Part shown: piece by piece, positions 16,008 to 22,193 of the stretch
Layout of the letters: each line of letters begins with the position of its first letter
Numbering within the stretch: the first letter of the stretch is position 1
Assembly: GCA_002716645.1 (NCBI GenBank)
Contig: PBBR01000013.1
Span: 29,364-53,395 of the forward strand
Direction of reading: 5' to 3'
Origin: Chloroflexota bacterium
GTDB taxonomy: Bacteria; Chloroflexota; Dehalococcoidia; UBA3495
DNA: 24,032 nt
Notes under the pieces: generated by a model
Databases searched by the model: none
What the model saw: the letters and a program-made list of their open reading frames with translations, nothing else
What the model was told of the DNA's origin: nothing
Made by a program: the position numbers and the translations under genes

Positions 16008-16775
16008 TCACACCTTTCCGTTACAAAATTTTTGATTAGCTACGGGTTTTTCCAACATAATAAAGAATTCTTTGTTGCCAGAGTCTCCTTTTATGGGAGA
16101 CTCGCAATGATTTTCTACAGAGAAGTTATTATCGGCGCACCAATTTAGCATTCGTGACATGACCCGTTGGTGGATTGTACTATCTCGAATAATTCCCCCT
16201 CTACCGACTTCTCCTTTTTCTGCCTCGAATTGAGGTTTGACCAGAGCTACTATAGAACATCCTGTTTTCAAATGCTGTTCTACTGACGGTAATATCAATC
16301 TCAGAGATATGAATGATACGTCTATAGTTATTAAATCAACTTTCTCAGGGAGTGTGAAAGGATAGCGGGCGTTACATTTTTCTGTGACACTTACTCTTGA
16401 GTCTGTTCGAATTTTATGATGTATTTGGCTATGTCCAACATCTACAGCATATACATGTGATGATCCTTTTTGAAGGACACAGTCAGTAAATCCTCCGGTA
16501 GATGCCCCGACGTCCAGGACAACCATGTTATTAACGTTAATATTGAAACTGTCGAGTGCGTGTGCAAGTTTTATGCCTCCTCTGCTGACATAAGGCAATC
16601 TTCCACGTATCTCGATAGGCGTATTCTCATCCAGTATCGTGCTAGCCTTTAAGACTCGTCCGGAAGGTTGAAATACTAATCCCTCCATTATCATAGTCTG
16701 GGCTTGCTCACGGCTTTCTGAGAGGCCTAGCTCGTATATCAGGATATCTGCTCTTTTTTTACTTGTTCGGGGCAA
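16008..16775 (-). CDS. tlyA: TlyA-family rRNA 2'-O-methyltransferase (S4 plus FtsJ domains)
   Basis: A 255-residue protein with an N-terminal S4 RNA-binding domain (about residues 1-60) and a Rossmann methyltransferase domain with the SAM motif LDVGASTGGFTDC (from about residue 87). Lys69, Asp152, Lys180 and a late glutamate (KEFFIML) fit the K-D-K-E tetrad of FtsJ-like 2'-O-methyltransferases. TlyA methylates ribose in 16S and 23S rRNA; some members are haemolysins by name only. The start is a TTG at 16775 with AGAGG about nine bases upstream; later starts would cut into the S4 domain. Confidence 0.93.
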   Translation of the reverse strand: MPRTSKKRADILIYELGLSESREQAQTMIMEGLVFQPSGRVLKASTILDENTPIEIRGRLPYVSRGGIKLAHALDSFNINVNNMVVLDVGASTGGFTDCVLQKGSSHVYAVDVGHSQIHHKIRTDSRVSVTEKCNARYPFTLPEKVDLITIDVSFISLRLILPSVEQHLKTGCSIVALVKPQFEAEKGEVGRGGIIRDSTIHQRVMSRMLNWCADNNFSVENHCESPIKGDSGNKEFFIMLEKPVANQKFCNGKV

Positions 16776-16831
16776 GTCTTGAGACCTCTACACGTTGGTA
16801 AGATTGTATGAGCTGCCATGTTTTAATATAG

Positions 16832-17620
16832 TCATTCGCCGATGAAGTCAGGTTTGCGTTTCTCTAGGAAAGCATTGTAACCCTCTTTGTAATCTTTAGT
16901 ATCGAATTGTTTTAAGGGTAATTCCTTTTGTAATTGGGATAAACCGGTTAGTGAAGGTGATTCTATTACATTGTTCAAAATCTCTTTATTGATGGCATGA
17001 GAGAGCGGGGCTAATTGGGAAATTTCGGCAGCAAGCTGATATGTGATATGTTCCAGATCTAATTCTGGTACTACCTGTGTTACTAATCCCATAGAGAGAG
17101 CAGTTTCTCCATCCACCAAACGCCCTGACAGGAGTATGTATAAAGCATTTCCTTTTCCTATGAGATTTATAAGACTGGTCATTTCTCTGTGGCCTATTGT
17201 GATTCCAAGACGGGCGACTGGGATTCCCATTCTGGTAGTTGGTGTCGCAATGCGAATGTCCGTGGCCGTCGCTATTTCGCAACCACCGCCAGCTGCGACT
17301 CCTTGAATCATGGAAATGGTTGGGGTTTTTAGATTTATCAGGGTCTCCAGTAGGTTATCGACTGCTGCGTTATATGCGTAACCCTGATGAGAGTCATTTC
17401 TGTATTCCTCAAAGTCTTGTATGTCTGCCCCTGCACAGAATGATTCAGTGCCTGCACCTCTAATAACGATCGCTTTAGTATTAGTGTCGTTATCTAGTCT
17501 TAGGAATATATGCGAGAGTTCTTCCCACATATGAAAACGGATAGCGTTTCTTTGGGCTGGGCGGTTCAATGTGACTGTGGATATATGATCCTGATATTCG
17601 AGCAATATTTCATTAGTCAT
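16832..17620 (-). CDS. Enoyl-CoA hydratase/isomerase (crotonase) family protein
   Basis: A 262-residue crotonase-fold protein. The first oxyanion-hole region CAGADIQDF and the second, GVAAGGGCEIATATDI, are present, so acyl-CoA binding is likely. The glutamate in GGGCE (residue 105) matches the first catalytic Glu of rat crotonase (Glu144). The position of the second (Glu164) is Val125 in MGIPVARLG. A classic 2-enoyl-CoA hydratase is thus unlikely; isomerase, decarboxylase or hydrolase chemistry is possible. I chose ATG 17620, whose product begins with MTNEILLEY, over an upstream TTG at 17686 that adds 22 unrelated residues. It is divergent from the SMP-30 gene. Confidence 0.88.
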   Translation of the reverse strand: MTNEILLEYQDHISTVTLNRPAQRNAIRFHMWEELSHIFLRLDNDTNTKAIVIRGAGTESFCAGADIQDFEEYRNDSHQGYAYNAAVDNLLETLINLKTPTISMIQGVAAGGGCEIATATDIRIATPTTRMGIPVARLGITIGHREMTSLINLIGKGNALYILLSGRLVDGETALSMGLVTQVVPELDLEHITYQLAAEISQLAPLSHAINKEILNNVIESPSLTGLSQLQKELPLKQFDTKDYKEGYNAFLEKRKPDFIGE

Positions 17621-17762
17621 TGAATCTAACCGTGCTAGAGTTTTGTTAGTGCAGAGTAGCGTACAGTGGCCCAATTTGCGTGTCAAATTGAGAGCAGTAA
17701 TGACATACCTAACAAGGGATAATATACTTGCCCCGGGTAACCGTTACAGGAGGAGGTGTTTC

Positions 17763-18659
17763 ATGAATTGGGAGTTTGAATTGGTAGCCGGCCCATACGG
17801 TGGAACAACAGAAGGACCTGTGTGGACTGGGGGATCGGTGTTATTTACGGATATTCCAGGGTCTCGAATTATGCGGTATACCCCTGATAGTGGGGAAGTA
17901 GACGAATATTTTACTGGCACAAATTACACTAATGGGTTGTGTTTTGATTCAGACGGTAATTTGTATGGCTGCCAGCAGGCCGGTCGGCGTATTGTTCGAT
18001 TTGAATCTGACCAAAAAACGATAAATTCTCTGCCGCATACGCTTGATCAAGTCCCTCATAACAATCCTAATGATTTGGTTGTAGATCGTTCTGGAAGAAT
18101 CTGGTTTACGGATCCTTATAGCGGTATTGGTGGTAGCGGAGACCAAGTGCTGGATCATATGTCAGTCTTGCGGTTAGATCCAGAAGGAGTCAGTCAATGG
18201 CAATTAAGTCGTATTACAACTGACATTACCCGTCCCAATGGTATCTTAATATCCCGTGATCAAAAAACTCTGTATGTTGCGCAAAGTGATTATGGAGTCG
18301 ATAGGCGCAGGGAACTTCGTGCTTACCCTATAAACAAGAACGGTACATTAGGCGATTATGTAACCCTCCACACTTTTGGTGTTGATATAAATGGGGTACA
18401 GAGAGGTGTGGACGGTATGACATTAGACATTGATGGAAATATAGTTGCTTGTGCTGGCTGGGAGTCTGGAGGGCCTGGTCCTATGATCTACGTGTTTTCT
18501 CCAACTGGCAGGGTTTTAGAGACGCATACGATAAGAGTTGAACGTGCCACCAATTGTTGTTTTGGTGATAAAGATATGAAAACGTTATATGTCACTACAG
18601 GTGGAGGGCATTTATTTAAGGCGCGTACCGATCGCACAGGGTGGATAATGTGGCCGTAA
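17763..18659 (+). CDS. SMP-30/gluconolactonase/LRE family protein
   Basis: A 298-residue six-bladed beta-propeller. The metal ligands expected in SMP-30/gluconolactonases are visible: Glu17 in TTEGPVW, the asparagine in NPNDLVVDRSGRIWFTDP and the aspartate in VDGMTLDIDGN. It probably hydrolyses a sugar or other lactone; substrate unknown. ATG 17763 is chosen because AGGAGGAGGT (17748-17757) lies five bases upstream. A start at 17643 would add 40 arginine-rich residues not found in the family. It is transcribed away from the crotonase gene, and the alcohol dehydrogenase follows after 98 bases, which suggests a carbohydrate or hydroxy-acid route. Confidence 0.92.
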   Translation: MNWEFELVAGPYGGTTEGPVWTGGSVLFTDIPGSRIMRYTPDSGEVDEYFTGTNYTNGLCFDSDGNLYGCQQAGRRIVRFESDQKTINSLPHTLDQVPHNNPNDLVVDRSGRIWFTDPYSGIGGSGDQVLDHMSVLRLDPEGVSQWQLSRITTDITRPNGILISRDQKTLYVAQSDYGVDRRRELRAYPINKNGTLGDYVTLHTFGVDINGVQRGVDGMTLDIDGNIVACAGWESGGPGPMIYVFSPTGRVLETHTIRVERATNCCFGDKDMKTLYVTTGGGHLFKARTDRTGWIMWP

Positions 18660-18696
18660 TAGGTCGTTGCGATTCAGAAGATAAGAAATACTATAC

Positions 18697-18726
18697 TTGA
18701 TATGCTGTTCGAATTGATATTACTAT
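18697..18726 (+). promoter_or_regulatory. Candidate promoter of the zinc alcohol dehydrogenase
   Basis: TTGATA (18697-18702) and TACTAT (18721-18726) are 18 bases apart, and the start codon is about 25 bases past the predicted transcript start. The -35 matches the consensus at 5 of 6 positions and the -10 at 4 of 6. No operator is obvious. Confidence 0.35.
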
Positions 18727-18757
18727 AGCGGGATAAAATCTGAAGGAGAAATTTACT

Positions 18758-19726
18758 ATGAAATCAGCAAGGTTAGTTGGTCCTAAGAATTTTGAATTTG
18801 TGGATGTGGAGACTCCTGTTCCTTCAGATGGTCAATGCTTAATAAAGCTTGAACGAGTTTCAGTGTGCGGAAGCGATATAAGACACGGGTACAGTTCTAC
18901 TGTCGAAGAAGATTACCCGATGAAACCTGGTTCACCTTGTCATGAACTGGCAGGAATAGTTGTGGACAGTAAAACAGATGACTTTCAAGAAGGTCAGAGA
19001 GTGATAACTATCCCGTACCGTGGAACAGGTGGGTTGTGTGAATATGTTGTATCTGATCCGACCCGTATGGCACTTTTACCAGACACTGGATCTTTAGATG
19101 AATGGGTTATGTGCCAGCCATCAGGCACGGTATTGTACTCATGTCGTCAGATGGGTAGTGTCCTGGGTCAAAATGTATTAATAATGGGACAGGGGAGTAT
19201 TGGACTAAGTTTTACCATGCTGGTGTCCAGGATGGGTGCCCGCAATGTGATAGTAGCAGATCTTCTGGATTACAGATTGGAAAAATCAAAAGAATTTGGC
19301 TCCACTCATAGGATTAATCCAGACAAGGAGAGTTTGAGTGAAGCTATATCGGAAATAACCGGAGGGGTCGGGGCAGATATCACCGTGGAAGCCGCGGGAT
19401 ACCCCGATACCTTGAATATGGCATTCAGCCAGATACGCCAATTTGGGACCATTATCGTATTTGGAATTCAGACTGATAAATACGTGCCGATAGAACATAA
19501 CTACTGGATGGAGCAACAACCTCGTATCATCCCAACAACCGGCGCCCGCAGCGGTGATCCCATTACTCAGATTAAAGATATGGTGTCACTTAAAGAACGT
19601 GGGTGGGCCGATCCAAGTAAATTAATCACACATAAGATGGGTTTTTCAGAAGTCCAAAACGCTTATGACATGTATGACCAACAGCAAGATAATGTGATCA
19701 AAGTAGTAATGAATATTAACGACTAA
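18758..19726 (+). CDS. Zinc-type alcohol dehydrogenase-like protein (MDR superfamily, short form)
   Basis: A 322-residue medium-chain dehydrogenase/reductase. Catalytic zinc ligands appear as Cys37 in VCGSD and His62-Glu63 in PCHELAG; the NAD(P) motif GQGSIG is at about 144-149. The region that usually holds four structural-zinc cysteines (between GDRV and the GGxAEYV motif) is collapsed to GQRVITIPYRGTGGLCEYVV, so that lobe is missing. The position often occupied by the EP motif near residue 120 reads CQP, replacing glutamate with glutamine. It oxidises an unknown secondary alcohol, perhaps a polyol or hydroxy acid. AAGGAG at 18743-18748 precedes the ATG by nine bases. Confidence 0.88.
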   Translation: MKSARLVGPKNFEFVDVETPVPSDGQCLIKLERVSVCGSDIRHGYSSTVEEDYPMKPGSPCHELAGIVVDSKTDDFQEGQRVITIPYRGTGGLCEYVVSDPTRMALLPDTGSLDEWVMCQPSGTVLYSCRQMGSVLGQNVLIMGQGSIGLSFTMLVSRMGARNVIVADLLDYRLEKSKEFGSTHRINPDKESLSEAISEITGGVGADITVEAAGYPDTLNMAFSQIRQFGTIIVFGIQTDKYVPIEHNYWMEQQPRIIPTTGARSGDPITQIKDMVSLKERGWADPSKLITHKMGFSEVQNAYDMYDQQQDNVIKVVMNIND

Positions 19727-19796
19727 CATTGCTAATGTGATCTAACGATGCCTGTTTAAGAATTGGTGAAAACTCTCACGCTGTTCTCTTGTCGTT

Positions 19797-19824
19797 TTGA
19801 CTGTTAATCAGATTACACTATAGG
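19797..19824 (+). promoter_or_regulatory. Candidate promoter upstream of the D5-like gene
   Basis: TTGACT (19797-19802) and TATAGG (19819-19824) are 16 bases apart, ending 23 bases before the chosen GTG. The -35 matches 5 of 6 and the -10 matches 4 of 6 consensus positions. Confidence 0.35.
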
Positions 19825-19847
19825 CAAGTGAATGGGGAGGTGTGGGT

Positions 19848-20714
19848 GTGTCGCCATCAGAACATATATATTTACTTGTTGAGAACCTTACTCTAAGTGT
19901 CGCTTTATTAGAAGCCGTCGAACGAGGCATAATGACTGCCCGATTGGTTTCGAGTCAAAGTGAGTTTATTGCATCAGACCTTACCGTTGCTAAACCACTG
20001 GTCCCACTTGAGGTTACTGACAATGCTGATCTCATACGAAGAGGCAACAATCAGGTCAGAGCCGCGTTTGCATGTTCCATAATGGAGACCGATCGCATCA
20101 TGCGTAGTGTATGCGGCGATATTCCAGATAGTAATTGCTCAACGGAGTTGGAAACGGCCCACTGCATAATATCCCTTATTGCAGAAGCCTTTAGGGATGG
20201 ATTGATGACTCCTACATGGAGGTGCCCCAAAGATTACCAGAAACTGTTTGCAGTCGATTCAGCAAACTTTGTGCTAGACACCAGTCAACTGGACGGTAAG
20301 GAGCTTTGTTGGAGTGATTTCGGAGGGATTCAACGATACATAAGTCTGCTGCAGTATTGCGCCACTGCAATACCGTATGGGAATACGCATTGTAGGAATA
20401 TTACACCTGAACAATTGAAATATGACATTGTTGCTAAACCTCAAGAAACACCCACATTCCAAATGGCACCAAAGGATGCGTTGGGAGATTTTGTAGAGAA
20501 CACTTGTACTGTGGGTGCTGAAGAAATGGTAATGGCTAAGGATTTATACTCAGCGTACTTGGAATGGTGTACTGAGCATGGTTATCAGCCTATTGGTCAG
20601 CGCAGTTTCGGTATGAAACTCACCTCAGCCGGGTTTGAGAGAAGACGTCGAGGAAGAGGTAGGCATTGGTGGGTAGGGCTAGCAGTGTCTGAAGGTTCTT
20701 TGGTAATGGCCTAG
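19848..20714 (+). CDS. Unknown helical domain fused to a Pox_D5/primase-C winged helix
   Basis: A 288-residue protein. The C-terminal part (about 205-280) reads like the winged helix at the end of D5/P4-type phage primase-helicases: VENTCTVGAEEMVMAKDLY, YLEWCTEHGYQPIGQRSFG, LTSAGFERRRRGRGRHWWVG. The primase and helicase domains that normally precede it are absent. The N-terminal 190 residues are probably helical (IRRGNNQVRAAFACSIMET; AHCIISLIAEAFRDGL; WSDFGGIQRYISLLQYC) and resemble no domain I can name; a HEPN-like fold is a guess. GTG 19848 is chosen over GTG 19842 because GGGGAGG (19834-19840) is seven bases away rather than one. The product may bind DNA; its role is unknown. Confidence 0.72.
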   Translation: MSPSEHIYLLVENLTLSVALLEAVERGIMTARLVSSQSEFIASDLTVAKPLVPLEVTDNADLIRRGNNQVRAAFACSIMETDRIMRSVCGDIPDSNCSTELETAHCIISLIAEAFRDGLMTPTWRCPKDYQKLFAVDSANFVLDTSQLDGKELCWSDFGGIQRYISLLQYCATAIPYGNTHCRNITPEQLKYDIVAKPQETPTFQMAPKDALGDFVENTCTVGAEEMVMAKDLYSAYLEWCTEHGYQPIGQRSFGMKLTSAGFERRRRGRGRHWWVGLAVSEGSLVMA

Positions 20715-20716
20715 TT

Positions 20717-20767
20717 GTTGTTGAAGGAAATAGTCGCCTAGACTAGGCAACTATTTCCTTCAACAAC
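20717..20767. repeat. Long near-perfect inverted repeat (25-base arms)
   Basis: Positions 20717-20741 and 20743-20767 are reverse complements over 25 bases with one C/A mismatch, around a single central base. It would form a very long hairpin in RNA of either strand. It starts two bases after the D5-like stop codon, and the right arm contains the stop codon of the convergent small gene (20760-20762). A shared convergent terminator or RNA-stabilising stem is the simplest reading; no T-run follows on either strand. Confidence 0.85.
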
Positions 20768-20912
20768 CTGGTTGCCCGTTGTTTCCGCAGCATCTGTTCA
20801 GAGTTATTAATTTGTAGATGTTGTTCCTTACAAATAGCCTGAGCTTGTGGCTCGCTGGCATGTTCTCTAACAGATTTTGTATAGCTTGCTTTATCGTGGG
20901 TTTAGATTGCAC
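20760..20912 (-). CDS. Small Cys-rich protein ending CCGNNGQPGC (up to 50 aa)
   Basis: Too short for routine ORF calling. Reading from GTG at 20912 gives 50 residues; from the internal ATG at 20861 it gives 33. The core is basic and hydrophobic (FVRNNIYKLITLNR), followed by RCCGNNGQPGC and an immediate stop, three cysteines in the last ten residues. From memory, short proteins ending in CCG(N/H)xGxPGC occur in Chloroflexota genomes, which would make this a real conserved gene, but I cannot search. No strong ribosome binding site is visible for either start. Its stop lies within the long hairpin arm. It sits between the D5-like gene (convergent) and the yhhQ stop. Function unknown; metal or thiol chemistry is a guess. 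Confidence 0.55.
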   Translation of the reverse strand: MQSKPTIKQAIQNLLENMPASHKLRLFVRNNIYKLITLNRCCGNNGQPGC

Positions 20913-20929
20913 AATCTGTCACTAGATGC

Positions 20930-21637
20930 TTATCTGAAGACACCAAAGGGATTTAGCGATCTCGGTGTGTCATATGTGTCCATTTGTTCCTTTTTCTTGA
21001 TGTAGTTTACGACAGCGTAAGTTATTGGGGTTGCTAAGGCTTCGTAACCTATTTTTACCCACCATTGCAATAGAGCTGTTCTAAATAGCGTTTCAGGTCC
21101 GAGGGCCCCGCTTATCCCAAAAGCTATAAAAATAAATACAAAAGAATCAAAGCCTTGGCCAACTACTGTGGACCCAATTGTTCTTAGCCACAAGTATTTT
21201 CCATTAGTGGCTACTTTCAAAATGGATAAGGTGGCTGAGTTAGAAAACTCCCCTATCAAGTATGCGATAAATGAGCCCATGAGAATTAGAGGAAATTGGC
21301 CTAGAATGCTCATGTAGGCCTCCTGGTTCTCCCAGAAAATCACTGCTGGTATTATCCCTGTAAGCCACAGCACGATAGCGACTAGCACATTGCAGGCAAA
21401 CCCTAACCAAATGACACCCCTAGCAGTTCTGAACCCGTAAACCTCGGTTAATACGTCTCCTATGATGTAGCTGATCGGAAAAATTATTATTGAAGCTGGT
21501 AAGAAAATCAGGGCATCCCCTAAAAATGGCTCCGGAAGGGTTAATATATGTATAAGCTTCACAGCGACTATGTTGGATGTAATGAGCACTGTTATGAATA
21601 GTGCCACGATAATAATAAATGTTCCCGAGAATTTCAT
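20930..21637 (-). CDS. yhhQ: Queuosine precursor transporter (YhhQ family)
   Basis: A 235-residue integral membrane protein with about six hydrophobic segments. Conserved YhhQ (COG1738) patterns are NIVAVKLI near the start, SYIIGDVLTEVYGFRTAR, IAYLIGEFSNSATLSILK, GKYLWLRTIGSTVVGQGFD and the C-terminal IGYEALATPITYAVVNYIKK. Family members import 7-deazaguanine precursors (preQ0/preQ1) or queuine. It follows queF by nine bases, so the two form an operon. Imported preQ0 could be reduced by QueF, which suggests salvage of the precursor; queC/D/E are not in the window. Confidence 0.93.
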   Translation of the reverse strand: MKFSGTFIIIVALFITVLITSNIVAVKLIHILTLPEPFLGDALIFLPASIIIFPISYIIGDVLTEVYGFRTARGVIWLGFACNVLVAIVLWLTGIIPAVIFWENQEAYMSILGQFPLILMGSFIAYLIGEFSNSATLSILKVATNGKYLWLRTIGSTVVGQGFDSFVFIFIAFGISGALGPETLFRTALLQWWVKIGYEALATPITYAVVNYIKKKEQMDTYDTPRSLNPFGVFR

Positions 21638-21646
21638 TGATGCCCC

Positions 21647-22066
21647 CTAAGCAGTGTGCTCGACCGAGACGGATGTGTGCAGTCCGCCTCTAGTTTTATA
21701 ATCAAGAGTAATTTTGATGCTCTTGGGTTTACAGAGATTGACCAGATCTTCCAGTATGCGATTTACTGCGTGTTCCTGAACGATCCCTACGTCTCTGTAT
21801 GAAAGCAGGTAGAATTTTAGGGATTTTAGTTCTATGCAACTAGAGGATGGTATGTAGTCAATGTACAAGGTCCCGTAGTCTGGTAACCCGGTCCAAGGAC
21901 ATACCGCTGTGAATTCATCGGTGTCAATCTTAACTTCGGTGTCTTGATTGGTGTATTCGTAATTAAAGGCTAATAGGCAGGAACTTTCGATAGCCTCTTC
22001 TGATTTCCATGAAAGTTCTTGGTCGAGTTGGTGGTACTGATTTTTTAATTCACCAATGGTGGCCAA
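21647..22066 (-). CDS. queF: NADPH-dependent 7-cyano-7-deazaguanine reductase QueF (short form)
   Basis: A 139-residue unimodular QueF that reduces preQ0 to preQ1 in queuosine synthesis. The nucleophile motif FTAVCPWTGLPDYGT gives Cys56 and Asp63, and the NADPH motif appears as ELKSLKFYL. It ends RGGLHTSVSVEHTA, like short QueF forms. The family histidine equivalent to B. subtilis His96 is Gln97 here (IVQEHAVNRI). The start is TTG 22066, with AGGAG at 22075-22079 eight bases upstream. An upstream in-frame TTG at 22129 coincides with the -35 box of a strong promoter and would lie before the transcript start, so it is rejected. Confidence 0.9.
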   Translation of the reverse strand: MATIGELKNQYHQLDQELSWKSEEAIESSCLLAFNYEYTNQDTEVKIDTDEFTAVCPWTGLPDYGTLYIDYIPSSSCIELKSLKFYLLSYRDVGIVQEHAVNRILEDLVNLCKPKSIKITLDYKTRGGLHTSVSVEHTA

Positions 22067-22074
22067 TTTAGATT

Positions 22075-22079
22075 CTCCT
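22075..22079 (-). promoter_or_regulatory. Ribosome binding site fixing the queF start
   Basis: AGGAG on the minus strand is eight bases before TTG 22066. Together with the promoter just upstream it sets the start and removes 21 isoleucine-rich residues that the longer reading would add. Confidence 0.7.
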
Positions 22080-22099
22080 ATCGGGATTATTATGACGAT

Positions 22100-22129
22100 A
22101 TGATAGGGCTCTTTGGTTATCCATGTCAA
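22100..22129 (-). promoter_or_regulatory. Promoter of the queF-yhhQ operon
   Basis: A perfect TTGACA (22124-22129) and TATCAT (22100-22105, 5 of 6) are separated by 18 bases on the minus strand. The predicted transcript starts near 22093, leaving a leader of about 27 bases before the TTG. No preQ1 riboswitch fits in such a leader. Confidence 0.65.
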
Positions 22130-22193
22130 AATGATATTTGACTATCCAGCAATCTAAGTGTACCGTTCTTAAAACTTTTTTATGAAAGTGTGA

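Noticed and set aside
17643..17762. N-terminal extension of the SMP-30 protein
   Set aside because: The extension is arginine-rich and unlike the family, while ATG 17763 has a near-perfect ribosome binding site.
22067..22193. A preQ1 riboswitch in front of queF
   Set aside because: The predicted leader is about 27 bases and lacks a preQ1 aptamer pattern. The upstream sequence is promoter, not a folded leader.
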